Part shown: in pieces, positions 1 to 9,268 of the stretch
Position numbering within the stretch: position 1 is the first letter of the stretch
How the letters are laid out: each line of letters opens with the position of its first letter
Origin: Candidatus Poribacteria bacterium
GTDB taxonomy: Bacteria; Poribacteria; WGA-4E; PCPOR2b
Direction: 5' to 3'
Assembly (NCBI GenBank): GCA_022822005.1
Contig: JAJECO010000026.1
Span: forward strand, 1 to 64,000
Length of the DNA stretch: 64,000 bases
Notes under the pieces: model-generated
What the model was told of the DNA's origin: nothing
Databases searched by the model: none
Seen by the model: only the letters and a program-made list of their open reading frames with translations
Program-made: the position numbers and the translations under genes

Positions 1-190
1 CTTTCATTGCCACAGTTACCTCGTTGTTTACCAGAACCGATACCAAGAACGCGATGCCCAACGTAATGCCTGCGGTTGTGATCACGGATCGGCCGAAACG
101 GATCATCAAGCTCTGAAAACTAATCCTTACGGATTCCATGAATGGAAGCTCAATCTGTTGTCCAATTGTACCTCGTGTCTGTTGTTGCAA
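1..190 (-). CDS. ABC-type (FtsX/MacB-like) permease, N-terminal part only
   Basis: This reading frame runs off the left window edge, so only about 63 N-terminal residues are visible. I start it at a TTG (190-188) because a perfect AGGAGG (204-199) lies 8 bases upstream; an in-frame ATG at 139 is the alternative. The visible protein has a short polar N-terminus, the motif VRISFQSLMIRFGRSVITT and then a hydrophobic segment (AGITLGIAFLVSVLV). That arrangement is typical of the first membrane helix of FtsX/MacB-type permeases. It is likely an inner-membrane subunit of an ABC exporter or lipoprotein-release system. The rest of the gene is outside the window, so the family call is tentative. It lies downstream of the glycosidase-like gene on the same strand. 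Confidence 0.5.
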   Translation of the reverse strand, partial: MQQQTRGTIGQQIELPFMESVRISFQSLMIRFGRSVITTAGITLGIAFLVSVLVNNEVTVAMK

Positions 191-317
191 ACTGTATTCC
201 TCCTGATTTCCAAAATTGCAAGGCTCATTTTATCATGCTGCGAGAATAAAGTCAAGCCTCGCAGAAGGGAATTTAGGGCATTAGAAAACTTTTCAAACCT
301 CCGTAGCAGGGGTGGGT

Positions 318-1775
318 TCAACTATACAATCCCGCCGGATAGGGACCGTATTCGACGAAAATTTCTACATCCTCGACTATGACTCCGCCTACAAATCCAG
401 TAGGGCGTTCTGTCAATGAAACCTCTAACACATTTTTCCCTTGCTGCGGACGTACACGTTCCAGGTGAAACTCCAGCCATTGACCCGCGTACGGGTCTCG
501 CGATCTGATAACCTCGCGTGTGCAGCGTTCCTCCGCTACAGACTGTCCGTTCAACCGGACATCAAATTTGTCTGCGCTTACCAAATTGGTTACACCAAGC
601 CGGAGCCGAATACTTTGTACCCGTTCATTCTGAGTATCATCTGCGATGGAGAAGGGAATTTGATAGCGTGTGTCCCGATCGGCGGCTGGAATTTCTACTG
701 GCAGAAAGGCTTCATAATCGTGACCGTTTGTTGCATCGGAACGGCGGCGCAAGAAGTAGTGTTTATCCGTCTCCTTGATCAGTGCTGGATCTCCTAACTC
801 TGTGAGGGTTCGGTGTTCTGCATCGCCGAGGGGCCAAGGAAGGAACCACGTATAGAGCCCGTCAACTCCAAGCGCCCAAAAGTTGGCGGCAGCCGCCCGC
901 ATCATAGCCGGTGTCGCATCCTCTACCGAGTAGAATCGACGGTTCTCTTCGCTGTAGTAGGGTTGCAGCATGGCATATACCGAAATGTCGTTTTCGTGCG
1001 CTTCCTGTACCAGCCAGCCGATTGGCATGTTTCCATCAAGCACAAAAAACGCATAGACCATCGGAACCACAAAATCGACCAGTCCCTCTCGCAGCCAAGT
1101 CTGTACATCTAATCCTGTTTTCTGGTTCAATTCTACAGTGGGATATATTCGTGCACCGATCTGCCCGGAACCACCCGGTCGATTGCGGACCATCTCAGCG
1201 ACATTCCGAACAAAGTCTGTCATGACTGGAGTATACTCCAGTGCGTCTTCGGGGGTGAGCCAGAAGGGACTGCCACCCGGGGCAGCGGCGAAATCCAATT
1301 CTATCCCTTCTACAGGATACTGTGTGGCGAGTTCTTCCAACACTGCGAACTGATGATCGCGTACTTCGGGGTGAACGAACCCCCGTCCACCGTTTTCCAG
1401 TGCGTGTTGCGGGTCCATACCGCCGTAACCTCCCAGGCGTAGGCTCGCAAAAAAATCCATCCCTTTCTCGTGGGCTCGGTCGATGAGCAGGGTCAGCGGA
1501 TCAATCCCCCGAGCTATCAGACTCTGCATGTTTTCCCAAATGCGCCAGTAGGGAGCACTGTCGAAGGGTTGGATGTCCTCCCCAAACTGCATGCCAACCT
1601 TGGACGGGTAGAATAGCCCATCGGCGCGCGATACCCCATAGATGAAGGTGTCGCAGCTCGTCCCCGCGATCTCGTCTACGGCAGACCATGCCTCTTCCAA
1701 TCGTATCGGTGGTTCAAAGACGAACAGGTAGTAATGGCGTGCATCATTGAAATAGATGGTTCGGTGCTGCCTCAT
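318..1775 (-). CDS. Glycoside-hydrolase-like TIM-barrel protein
   Basis: About 485 residues from the ATG at 1775, which has an AAGGGAT ribosome-site-like sequence upstream. A longer frame reaching 1856 has no comparable site. The N-terminal two thirds read like a TIM barrel of the uncharacterised glycosyl-hydrolase-like (GHL) group: segments such as GIELDFAAAPGG, DFVVPMVYAFF and DGLYTWFLPWPLG resemble successive barrel strands with acidic residues at strand ends. The last 130 residues look like a beta-sandwich, possibly carbohydrate-binding. No signal peptide is visible, so it is probably cytoplasmic. A role in glycoside breakdown is inferred from fold resemblance only; the substrate is unknown. 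It is divergent from the thiO-like gene, with a roughly 150-base intergenic region holding that gene's promoter. Confidence 0.55.
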   Translation of the reverse strand: MRQHRTIYFNDARHYYLFVFEPPIRLEEAWSAVDEIAGTSCDTFIYGVSRADGLFYPSKVGMQFGEDIQPFDSAPYWRIWENMQSLIARGIDPLTLLIDRAHEKGMDFFASLRLGGYGGMDPQHALENGGRGFVHPEVRDHQFAVLEELATQYPVEGIELDFAAAPGGSPFWLTPEDALEYTPVMTDFVRNVAEMVRNRPGGSGQIGARIYPTVELNQKTGLDVQTWLREGLVDFVVPMVYAFFVLDGNMPIGWLVQEAHENDISVYAMLQPYYSEENRRFYSVEDATPAMMRAAAANFWALGVDGLYTWFLPWPLGDAEHRTLTELGDPALIKETDKHYFLRRRSDATNGHDYEAFLPVEIPAADRDTRYQIPFSIADDTQNERVQSIRLRLGVTNLVSADKFDVRLNGQSVAEERCTREVIRSRDPYAGQWLEFHLERVRPQQGKNVLEVSLTERPTGFVGGVIVEDVEIFVEYGPYPAGLYS

Positions 1776-1845
1776 GGCAAATATCCCTTCTTGTCCCTCT
1801 TCTGCAGAGATGGTGGGTTGGTGTTGCTCGCAGTTTTTTTGGATC

Positions 1846-1874
1846 TTGACAACCAATCATTAGCCTATTATAAT
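1846..1874 (+). promoter_or_regulatory. Perfect sigma-70 consensus promoter for the thiO-like gene
   Basis: TTGACA (1846-1851) and TATAAT (1869-1874) are separated by exactly 17 bases, matching the housekeeping promoter consensus at all 12 positions. The predicted start point is near 1881, giving a leader of about 44 bases to the ATG at 1925. Confidence 0.8.
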
Positions 1875-1924
1875 CGAAGGTCAAAACATAGTCACCATAA
1901 TTTTGCATCTCTTTACGCGTTTCT

Positions 1925-3046
1925 ATGAAATCGGATGAAATCATGAATACAGAATCTCCTCGTGCGGACGTGATTATAATTGGTGGTGGGGTAATCGGTT
2001 GCTCAATCGCTTATAACCTTGCCAAAGCACAGGTAAAAACCCTAGTCATTGATAAGGCCGACAGCGTTGGCCGCGAAGCGTCGTGGGCGGGCGCAGGTAT
2101 CTTGGCATCTCACGCATCAACGCACGATCCCTATGCCGAACTCTGCCGGGCGAGCTTGGCACTTTATCCCGCGTTGGCTGAGGCGTTACAAGCCGAAACA
2201 CAGATTGATATTGAGTTTATTCTGTCCGGTTCTATCGCGGTGTTTTTCACCGACGAGGATAGGCAGGGGTTGACTGGTCTGGCTTCACGCCGGTTGGATC
2301 GAGGGTTTTCTGCGGAGGTATTAACACCTGAGCAGGTCTGGGAAGTAGAGCCTGCCATCTCCCAATCGATTGTGGGTGGGGTGCGCTTCCCACACGATGC
2401 ACAGGTCAGAAATCCCGTTTTGGTTCGAGCATTGGCGAAAGGGGCAGCACTACTCGGAACAGAGTTTCTGTTCGGCAATCCGGTGGCTGGGTTTCTACGA
2501 GACGGTGAGCATGTAGTTGGCGTTGAAGTCAACGGCGAATGTCTCTATGCGGACACATTTGTAATTGCATCAGGATGCTGGTCAGGAACGTTGGCTGATC
2601 AACTGGGCGGTGCACTACCGATGGAACCGGTACGCGGACAGATGGTATTAGCGGAAACGATGCCACCAATCTTGCGGCATGTCATCGACGGCCTGGGAGT
2701 TTATCTCGTCCCCCGGTCTGACGGGAAAATCCTGATCGGAGCCACCGTTGAATTTGTTGGCTATGACAAACGAACAACGTTGGACGGTACGCGACAAATG
2801 ATTGAAGCCGGTATCGGGTTGATGCCAAGCCTCGCCGAGAAATCCTTCGTACAGACGTGGGCGGGCTTACGTCCCTACGCCAAGGGTGGTCCATATATTG
2901 GAGAGCTGCCTGGCTTTGACAACGTGCTCGTTGCCACCGGGCACTTCAAAAACGGGATTCTCCTCGCGCCCATTACCGGGACACTGATCAGTGAGTTGAT
3001 TACAACGGGCAATCCATCAATGTCGCTCGCACCCTTTAGCTTGTAA
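1925..3046 (+). CDS. thiO: Glycine oxidase / FAD-dependent D-amino-acid oxidase (ThiO-like)
   Basis: A 373-residue FAD oxidoreductase of the DAO fold. The N-terminus carries the dinucleotide-binding motif DVIIIGGGVIGCSIAYNLA (glycines at about 20-25), followed by an acidic residue after the second strand (VIDKAD). The C-terminal signature GHFKNGILLAP is characteristic of ThiO-type glycine oxidases. These oxidise glycine to the imine used in thiazole synthesis for thiamine. Length matches the family (about 360-380). An in-frame ATG at 1943 is an alternative start; neither has a strong ribosome site. No other thiamine gene sits beside it, so a general secondary-amine or D-amino-acid oxidase role is possible. 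It is transcribed from a consensus promoter. Confidence 0.8.
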   Translation: MKSDEIMNTESPRADVIIIGGGVIGCSIAYNLAKAQVKTLVIDKADSVGREASWAGAGILASHASTHDPYAELCRASLALYPALAEALQAETQIDIEFILSGSIAVFFTDEDRQGLTGLASRRLDRGFSAEVLTPEQVWEVEPAISQSIVGGVRFPHDAQVRNPVLVRALAKGAALLGTEFLFGNPVAGFLRDGEHVVGVEVNGECLYADTFVIASGCWSGTLADQLGGALPMEPVRGQMVLAETMPPILRHVIDGLGVYLVPRSDGKILIGATVEFVGYDKRTTLDGTRQMIEAGIGLMPSLAEKSFVQTWAGLRPYAKGGPYIGELPGFDNVLVATGHFKNGILLAPITGTLISELITTGNPSMSLAPFSL

Positions 3047-3131
3047 TAGATCCGCCGATAAAGTGTGTTTGTTAGGGCAATTCCTGTCTGGTATTATCAG
3101 CACTTCTCCACCGCACTTTACGTTTCACGCA

Positions 3132-4370
3132 TTATGTATGTCTCAGTGCCTCAATCGGTGTGAGTTTCGCCGCCCGGCTTGCCGGGTAATAGCCGAAAAA
3201 TACGCCAACACCCCCGCCAGCAAATACAGCTGTCAGCACAGACTCGATGGTGATGACGGAGGGCCACTCAATGAAATCCTGCATAAACTTACTCACCGCC
3301 CACGCAAAGCCGCTGCCTAACGCTGCCCCGAGCGCGATGCCAATCAGACTACCTATCAGACACAAGATAACGGACTCAATGAGGAACTGTGCCCGTATAT
3401 CCCGGTTCTTCGCCCCAACTGCTTTCCGCAGCCCAATTTCCGGGATGCGCTCGGTGACTGACACCAGCATGATGTTCAGGATGCCGATCCCGCCAACAAC
3501 CAGAGCAACAGAGGCTATAATGACGAGGATCATCTCAATAATCTTGATGATACGGTTCGCAGATTTTAGCTCTTCCTTCATCACCCATGTTTCAAAGAAT
3601 TCCTCGCCATCATGGTTTCGCTTTAGGACAGTCTTGACCTCCTCTACCGCCTGATCAACGGATTGATGGTCTTTGGCTCGGATCAGGATATGTCCCACCT
3701 GATCATTCCCCCAAAAATGGGTCTGGGCAGTGGTAATTGGAATAAATATCTGGTTGTCTTCACTATTCTCCGGGTCCAACCCCTTGCCTCTGGATTCCAT
3801 TACGCCAACAACGGTAAATCGTTGATTGTTGATTTTTATCTCTCTCCCGATTGGATCGAGTTCTGCAAACAGATCCTTCCAGACCTCCTCGCCGATCACG
3901 CACACCTTGCTCCATAAGCTGAGATCATCGTCGGACAAGAACCTGCCATATCCACTATACCACCTCCGTGCGATTTGATACTCTTTGGCGGTGGCTTGCA
4001 TCCGAGAAAATTTCTGCTTCCCTCCAACTGTAACTGTTGCACTGTCTCCAGCTTCTGGGGTTGCTACATCAACGGAAGGGCACTCGGTTTGAATCGCGCG
4101 CACATCCTCCATCTTCAGGTAGTGTTTACTTGGATTGCGCATCCACTTCGCATTCTTGCGGATCCATTCGCGTCTATACACCCCGAACATGCTCGGTCCG
4201 CCGACCTTCTCCACTTCCCACATTAAGAGTTCCTTCGCACCCGCTCCAAAGGACATCATCGCTATGACGCCGGCAATGCCAATCACGATTCCCAACATTG
4301 TCAAAGAGGACCTCACTTTATTCGAGCGCAAAATTGAGAGTGCCGTGATTAAGCCTTCTAACAGTTTCAT
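3132..4370 (-). CDS. MacB-like ABC transporter permease
   Basis: A 412-residue permease of the MacB/FtsX family, without an ATPase domain of its own. One membrane helix lies near the N-terminus (about 22-45), followed by a roughly 240-residue periplasmic domain of the MacB core type. Three C-terminal helices begin at about 283, 333 and 375. The conserved segment ISVTE-like (MLVSVTERIPEIGLRKAVGA) and the C-terminal PASRAAKLTPIEALRH are hallmarks of MacB permeases. The start at 4370 has AAAGGGA upstream. Family members work with a cytoplasmic ATPase and a periplasmic adaptor to export lipoproteins, peptides or macrolides; neither partner is adjacent here. It is convergent with the thiO-like gene. 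Confidence 0.85.
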   Translation of the reverse strand: MKLLEGLITALSILRSNKVRSSLTMLGIVIGIAGVIAMMSFGAGAKELLMWEVEKVGGPSMFGVYRREWIRKNAKWMRNPSKHYLKMEDVRAIQTECPSVDVATPEAGDSATVTVGGKQKFSRMQATAKEYQIARRWYSGYGRFLSDDDLSLWSKVCVIGEEVWKDLFAELDPIGREIKINNQRFTVVGVMESRGKGLDPENSEDNQIFIPITTAQTHFWGNDQVGHILIRAKDHQSVDQAVEEVKTVLKRNHDGEEFFETWVMKEELKSANRIIKIIEMILVIIASVALVVGGIGILNIMLVSVTERIPEIGLRKAVGAKNRDIRAQFLIESVILCLIGSLIGIALGAALGSGFAWAVSKFMQDFIEWPSVITIESVLTAVFAGGGVGVFFGYYPASRAAKLTPIEALRHT

Positions 4371-4543
4371 CTAAGTCCCTTTTCTGGTTTTGCTCAGTTT
4401 TTGTTGACCATGTACAGATAGCATTATGTCCCATTTGAATCTGAATTGTCAAATTGAAAACTCTCGCAACGGCGAGAAAATAGTCCCTCGCTTTTTCGTT
4501 GCGGGGCGAAACCCTGTGTGGTAGAATGCCCAGCAATCCAGTG

Positions 4544-4569
4544 TTTATGGTCATACTTTATGGTCATAC
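4544..4569. repeat. Two adjacent copies of a 13-base repeat
   Basis: TTTATGGTCATAC occurs twice head to tail, at 4544-4556 and 4557-4569, with no mismatch. It could be a replication slip or a tandem protein-binding site between the two divergent genes. Confidence 0.7.
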
Positions 4570-4640
4570 ATGGTGAACCAGAGAAATAAGTAGACATTTA
4601 TCAATAATAATTCCGACCCTTGCGAAGCTGCCAAGGTCCT

Positions 4641-4661
4641 CCTGATAAGGGGAATTTAGGG
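4641..4661. repeat. Dispersed repeat core, copy 1
   Basis: A 21-base stretch including AAGGGGAATTTAGGG is identical to 24948-24968. The sequence after each copy is only loosely similar (both later contain GTGTCTAA and CATAGTTG), suggesting two members of one interspersed family. Confidence 0.55.
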
Positions 4662-4797
4662 GGTTAGTCGTGCATTGGAAGTGTCTAACATTCTAGAATC
4701 GACCATAGTTGGAGCAGCTGGTTTCCGATGTGCCTACTATTCAGACGCTAACGCTCCATCCAATGTTTAGAAGTCAATTTCAGCAAGAGGCTACGAA

Positions 4798-5322
4798 ATG
4801 TCAAAGATAGGTAGAGATAGCCGATGTGTCCTGTTGGATTGGGGCAACACCTTAATGCGGGAATTCCCGGAATATAGCGGTCCGATGGCGGATTGGCCCC
4901 GTGTCGCGACCGTACCCAACGTCGAAGAAGCACTTCTCGAACTTCGTCCACACTGGACACTCGCCCTTGCAACAAATACTGTTGATTCGGATGAGATGGC
5001 AATTTGCAAAGCACTTGATCGGGTCGGACTCCGTTCCTTATTGGATAAGGTGTACTGTTATCAAAGTATCGGACATAGTAAACCGGCCCCTGCTTTTTTC
5101 AACCACATCGTTGAAGATCTTCGGATGGATAGGCGTCGCATCGTTATGGTGGGGGATGGCTTCGAGAAAGATGTGCTCGGAGCAAATGGTGCAGGGATTC
5201 GCAGCATCTGGTATAACGAATTGTCTGATGAGATAAGGAGTGGGAAGATGTACAGGACGATCCGCGATTTTCGATCTTTGCCAGAGACACTTGCCGTGTT
5301 CGACATCGAAGAAGATAGCTAA
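4798..5322 (+). CDS. HAD-superfamily hydrolase, small
   Basis: A 174-residue HAD-fold protein. Motif I is LLDWGNTL, with nucleophile Asp14 but Gly instead of the usual acid/base Asp two residues on. Motif II is the Thr in LATNT (about residue 59). Motif III is the Lys of HSKPAPAFF, and motif IV is MVGDGFEKDVLGANGAG. Length is short, so only a minimal cap is possible. HAD members mostly dephosphorylate small molecules; the missing second Asp means phosphatase activity is not assured. An AGAGG sequence lies about 8 bases before the ATG. It is divergent from the MacB-like gene and 54 bases upstream of the next frame. Confidence 0.75.
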   Translation: MSKIGRDSRCVLLDWGNTLMREFPEYSGPMADWPRVATVPNVEEALLELRPHWTLALATNTVDSDEMAICKALDRVGLRSLLDKVYCYQSIGHSKPAPAFFNHIVEDLRMDRRRIVMVGDGFEKDVLGANGAGIRSIWYNELSDEIRSGKMYRTIRDFRSLPETLAVFDIEEDS

Positions 5323-5376
5323 TACGATCTCCCTTGAACCTCCCTTCCCGCTGTGGAAGATTAGAATGGAAAATTT

Positions 5377-7305
5377 TTGTTGATGAGAGAGAATGTAGAC
5401 AATGGCCAAGCCGCCAATTCACGGAAAGCCCTTGGGACTCCGCCTGCGTTAGATCAGGGCGCTGTGCGGACCCGTGGAGAAGTATTACTCCCATTTCCTC
5501 GCCTCACCACCGGGAAAGAATCTAACGCCCATCGCCTACAGCTGCAACGGTTAAAGCAAGAGCGCATAGCCGCATGGATTCTGCTTGATACCGTAACGGG
5601 TGGGACCCGCTTCTGGCTCAATTTTCTCGAACATACCTTCCATCAAAATGAAGGGAGCGAAGCCATTCAGCACCGGTTTCGAGGATGGGCACACGCTACC
5701 CAGACATTTGACCGGGTTTACCTCCTTGCACAGGAAAACACGGACGCGCCCTGCTATGATATAACGGGTTACATCCAACCTTGCATAGACGGAGATCTCT
5801 CTGTAGCGGACCGGTTGAAGGGGCGAACAATTTTCCGACTACATCAAACAGAGGCGGGCGGGTATGACCTGATGAGCCAACAGGGAGTCGACACGCTTGT
5901 CCATCAACTGTTAGACCGCTATATCCAGGAATTTGGTGATCTTATACACGATCCCGTTCTGGGCTTCTGCTGCGAATTCCCAGCCTTTCTTTCGCCCCTT
6001 AAGGGACCAGAATCGGCCGTGCCATGGAGCAACGCGTTTGCGGAAACTTTGGAACCTGAACTGATCGCACACCTGCCGTTAATTCATTACGAAACCTACG
6101 ATTCTGCATCGATACGCAGCCGCTTCTGGGAACGATTGACCCAACAGTTTGCAGAGGTTTGTGTGGGAGGATTGAGCGACTTTGCTCACCAGCAAGAGCT
6201 CCAATTCGCCGTCAACTTCCCCTCCACAGCGAAAGCACTGGAGGTCGATATTGGCACGGTTCTGAAAGCTGCAGACCGTCCGATTCTTAATGCAAACAAT
6301 TTGGATAAACCTAAACCGTTTATCATTGCAAAGCAGATTGCGAGTCGAAGACAGGCGGAACGGAATCGCTCTGAATCCCCGGAAAGCTCAGAGAAGATCA
6401 GCCTATGCCGATCTATCCCACGCTCAAATCAGTATGTTGCTGATAGTGCTTTGGGATTCAATTCGTGGATGCAAAGCGGGATTCGTAAAGACGATCTGTT
6501 TGTTTCAGAGGGCAATGACACGGGTTACGCGGAGGAGTTCCTATCAATCGGTGTTCCAAAGCGAGCGATTCTTGTCCTCTCTCCAATTCACAGTCTGTGG
6601 ACAAAGCCCGATCCGAAGGGCTGGAACTGGTTGGTGAAAGAGTGGGGCTCGCTGTGCCGAGCGATGTGGCAGCTTGGATACGATTTTGATATAACCTCCG
6701 AGACGGGATTTGCTACTGCTCAAGTTGATAAGTCCGTTCGGGCATTGTGCCTTAATGGAGGATATTATTCAGCCGTTTTGCTTCCACCCTGTTTAGCACT
6801 TCAGGAGAGGACAGTGGAGGTGTTGACTCAGTTTGTGAAGGCGCGGGGCGGGTTAATCGCGGTGGATCCAGTCCCATACTTGCTCAGTGGTCGAATCGGT
6901 TTGGATCCCTACCCACTTGAACGGTTACTCTATCGACGGCGTACCTCCATCCTGCGGGGAACGATGCCTGAAAAGGAGGCAGCCCTTGAACGACTGTTAG
7001 GGAAACAGATTAAGCTGCCGATACAGATATACGCTAAACCGGATAATACGCCAACGTGTGCGGTCATTTTTCAGCACCGTGAAGCAGCGGATCTGAATCT
7101 GTTCTATCTGTTCAATCGCAGCGAACAACCGATCGAAACGCTGATTGAGATTCAGTGGGAATCAACTGTTGAGGAGTGGGACACGACCAACGGTGCGGGG
7201 CATCCCCAATCCCATTGGCACGCAGACGGGAAGACATACACGACGTTGTCCTTTGATACCGGGCAGAGAAGGTTCATTGTTACACGCCCAATCGTCTCGA
7301 AGTGA
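5377..7305 (+). CDS. Large glycoside-hydrolase-like protein (GH106-like layout)
   Basis: A 642-residue protein with no signal peptide. The start could be either of two TTG codons (5377, 5380) or the ATG at 5383; an in-frame stop just upstream limits it. The order of segments recalls large glycosidases of the GH106 (alpha-L-rhamnosidase) type: a barrel with DPVLGFCCEFPAFLSP, then paired catalytic-region segments, then a Rossmann-like GATase-fold region (VLLPPCLALQERTVEVL to GGLIAVDP), and a beta-sandwich C-terminus containing NLFYLFNRSEQPIETLIEI. I cannot assign catalytic residues with confidence. The call rests on overall layout, so hydrolysis of plant- or sponge-derived glycans is inference only. 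No sugar transporter or regulator is adjacent. Confidence 0.45.
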   Translation: MLMRENVDNGQAANSRKALGTPPALDQGAVRTRGEVLLPFPRLTTGKESNAHRLQLQRLKQERIAAWILLDTVTGGTRFWLNFLEHTFHQNEGSEAIQHRFRGWAHATQTFDRVYLLAQENTDAPCYDITGYIQPCIDGDLSVADRLKGRTIFRLHQTEAGGYDLMSQQGVDTLVHQLLDRYIQEFGDLIHDPVLGFCCEFPAFLSPLKGPESAVPWSNAFAETLEPELIAHLPLIHYETYDSASIRSRFWERLTQQFAEVCVGGLSDFAHQQELQFAVNFPSTAKALEVDIGTVLKAADRPILNANNLDKPKPFIIAKQIASRRQAERNRSESPESSEKISLCRSIPRSNQYVADSALGFNSWMQSGIRKDDLFVSEGNDTGYAEEFLSIGVPKRAILVLSPIHSLWTKPDPKGWNWLVKEWGSLCRAMWQLGYDFDITSETGFATAQVDKSVRALCLNGGYYSAVLLPPCLALQERTVEVLTQFVKARGGLIAVDPVPYLLSGRIGLDPYPLERLLYRRRTSILRGTMPEKEAALERLLGKQIKLPIQIYAKPDNTPTCAVIFQHREAADLNLFYLFNRSEQPIETLIEIQWESTVEEWDTTNGAGHPQSHWHADGKTYTTLSFDTGQRRFIVTRPIVSK

Positions 7306-7661
7306 ACCTGCACTCCCACGGCTTGACCGAGTTTCGTGCTTGTGTTTTAACCCGTATAGTGCTATCCTAACCCAAGTTGCTACAAAGTAGCAGGCATACT
7401 CCGTATGCCGTAACCACCGTATGCCATAACCTCTGTCCATTGAGTTGTAGGTTGGGGCGAGCACAAACCGTGAAACCCAACACTATAGGTGCACAGCTAT
7501 TTTCGCTCCAGTTTTGAATCCCGCCTGTCCCGATATATCGGGGATTTATCGGGGCGGAGCGTAATGTATCTAAAGCATTAGTTTAATGAGGCAATGAACT
7601 AACACTGCCCGGTGGAGTCAAGCAGTTTGAGTCAAAATAATCAAACCAAAGGAGTACATTA
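7306..7661. other. Intergenic region rich in short hairpins and repeats
   Basis: A 356-base gap with no plausible gene. It contains a perfect hairpin GGCATAC-TCC-GTATGCC (7393-7409), a second GTATGCC downstream and an interspersed repeat copy at 7512-7558. The ribosome site AAAGGAG of the next gene is at its right end. Confidence 0.6.
7512..7558. repeat. Interspersed palindromic repeat, copy 1
   Basis: Begins with TTTTGAATCCCGCCTGTCCC and continues into short CCCGAT/ATCGGG palindromes. It closely resembles 9269-9315, on the other side of the thiamine-diphosphate enzyme gene. Inverted relatives lie at 9413-9465 and 23662-23718. Confidence 0.65.
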
Positions 7662-9233
7662 ATGACAGGTGGAGAACTTTTTGTCGAATGTTTGAAAGCA
7701 CAAGGCGTTAAGGACATCTTCGGTATACCGGGTGGGCACTTAGACCCGGTGTATGAATCTCTCTACAAGAATCGTGACACAATCCGTTACTATGTGGGTC
7801 GCCACGAGGGTGGATGTGCATTCATGGCGGATGGATATGCGCGATCGACAGGCGAAGTCGGTGTATGTATGACCGTGCCGGGACCGGGGGCAGCCAACGC
7901 TGCGATCGGAATTGGCGAAGCATATACGGCTTGCTCCCCGGTGCTGTTAGTCACCGGGCAAAATCCGTCGCATCTCGCCAAAAAAGATCCGGGGAAGATG
8001 TTTCACGGTTTGGATCAGAAGGCGGCTTTTGCAACGATGACGAAGCACATAGAGATTGTGCACAATATCCGAGAAATCCCCGGTGCCGTCAACAGAGCCT
8101 TCGGGGCACTACGTTCGGGACGACCTCGACCCGCTTTAATTGAACTTGCTACCGATGCGCTGCGTGCCGAGATGGACGATTCTGACGTGTCTATTCCCCC
8201 TATGAACAAAGGGCTGCGACCGGGCGCAAGTCCCGACGAAATTAATGAAGCTATTGAGCTGATTGAGAAAGCGGAGCGTCCGTTCATTTTTGCGGGCGGC
8301 GGGATCTGCCATACACGGGCGACCGAAGAGCTACTTGAGTTTGCACGGTTACTCGACGCGCCTGTCGCAACGAGCGCAAAGGCCAAAGGCGCGATCCCGG
8401 AAGATTCACCATACTCACTGCGTGTTTTCAACAATCCCACCACGCACAGGGCGTTGAAGGAATCTGATCTGTTGATTGCCATCGGTACACGCTTTACCTA
8501 TCGGGACACAGGCAACTGGTCGCTGAAGATTAACCAGCCGCTGCTGCATATCGAAGCTGATCCCGCAGAGATTAATCGGGACTATCCCGCCGCTGTCGGC
8601 ATTAGTGCGAATCCGAAGGTAGTCCTGCAGCAACTGAATGCCGAACTCAAGGAACGATCTGACGGTTGGGGTGAGCAATTGCGCGAATTGCACAGACAGG
8701 CGGCTTATGCGGAGCGTTCACCTATTATTGAACAACTCCGCGCTGCAATGCCTCTTGATGCTATCTTAAGCGTTGATGTGAATATCACCGGGTATGCTGC
8801 GACGCAAGACTTCACAGTTTACGGGCCAGGCATGTATATCTGGTCCGGCATTTCCGTTGCGATGGGAATTGGATTGACAGGGGCAATTGGTGCACAAGTC
8901 GCCCAGCCAGATCGTAAGGTGGTTGCCCTTTGCGGCGATGGCGGTTTCCTGATGAACAGCCCGGAACTGGCTACGGCAGTGAAGTATAATCTCCCAATCG
9001 TCACGATTGTCATGAACGATAACACCTACAGCTCAATTTCACGGACGCAGGTCGATCGGTTTGGGACGGGCATGGGCGTGGATCTAGTCAATCCTGATTT
9101 CGTCAAATTTGCGGAATCGTTCGGTGCTGTCGGTTTTTGCGTCGAAGATGAGGCTGATTTCAAACCGACAGTTGATAAAGCATTGATGCTGGATAAGCCC
9201 TCCCTGATCGAGGTCATTAAGCGTAAACAATAA
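7662..9233 (+). CDS. Thiamine-diphosphate-dependent enzyme, acetolactate-synthase-like
   Basis: A 523-residue ThDP enzyme of the acetolactate synthase/benzoylformate decarboxylase group. The N-terminal Pyr domain has the catalytic Glu49 in YVGRHEGG. The middle domain spans about 190-330. The C-terminal PP domain has the cofactor motif from GDG (425-427) to NDN (452-454). AAAGGAG lies 8 bases before the ATG. Enzymes of this fold condense or decarboxylate 2-oxo acids. The usual FAD-contact features of true acetolactate synthases are not obvious, and no regulatory subunit gene follows, so branched-chain amino-acid synthesis is not established. A related enzyme is encoded at 52179-53807. Similar interspersed repeats flank the gene on both sides. 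Confidence 0.85.
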   Translation: MTGGELFVECLKAQGVKDIFGIPGGHLDPVYESLYKNRDTIRYYVGRHEGGCAFMADGYARSTGEVGVCMTVPGPGAANAAIGIGEAYTACSPVLLVTGQNPSHLAKKDPGKMFHGLDQKAAFATMTKHIEIVHNIREIPGAVNRAFGALRSGRPRPALIELATDALRAEMDDSDVSIPPMNKGLRPGASPDEINEAIELIEKAERPFIFAGGGICHTRATEELLEFARLLDAPVATSAKAKGAIPEDSPYSLRVFNNPTTHRALKESDLLIAIGTRFTYRDTGNWSLKINQPLLHIEADPAEINRDYPAAVGISANPKVVLQQLNAELKERSDGWGEQLRELHRQAAYAERSPIIEQLRAAMPLDAILSVDVNITGYAATQDFTVYGPGMYIWSGISVAMGIGLTGAIGAQVAQPDRKVVALCGDGGFLMNSPELATAVKYNLPIVTIVMNDNTYSSISRTQVDRFGTGMGVDLVNPDFVKFAESFGAVGFCVEDEADFKPTVDKALMLDKPSLIEVIKRKQ

Positions 9234-9268
9234 GTCGTTGCAAAGTAAATAAAGTTGTAGGCATATTG

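Larger units (their letters stand above)
4371..4797. other. Intergenic region with direct repeats, no convincing gene
   Basis: This 427-base gap lies between the divergent MacB-like and HAD genes. It holds a perfect 13-base tandem repeat (4544-4569) and a copy of a dispersed repeat core at 4641-4661. A short minus-strand frame at 4318-4554 overlaps the permease start and has no family resemblance. Confidence 0.6.

Noticed and set aside
4318-4554. 78-residue minus-strand frame
   Set aside because: It overlaps the MacB-like start in another frame, contains half of a tandem repeat and has no recognisable domain.
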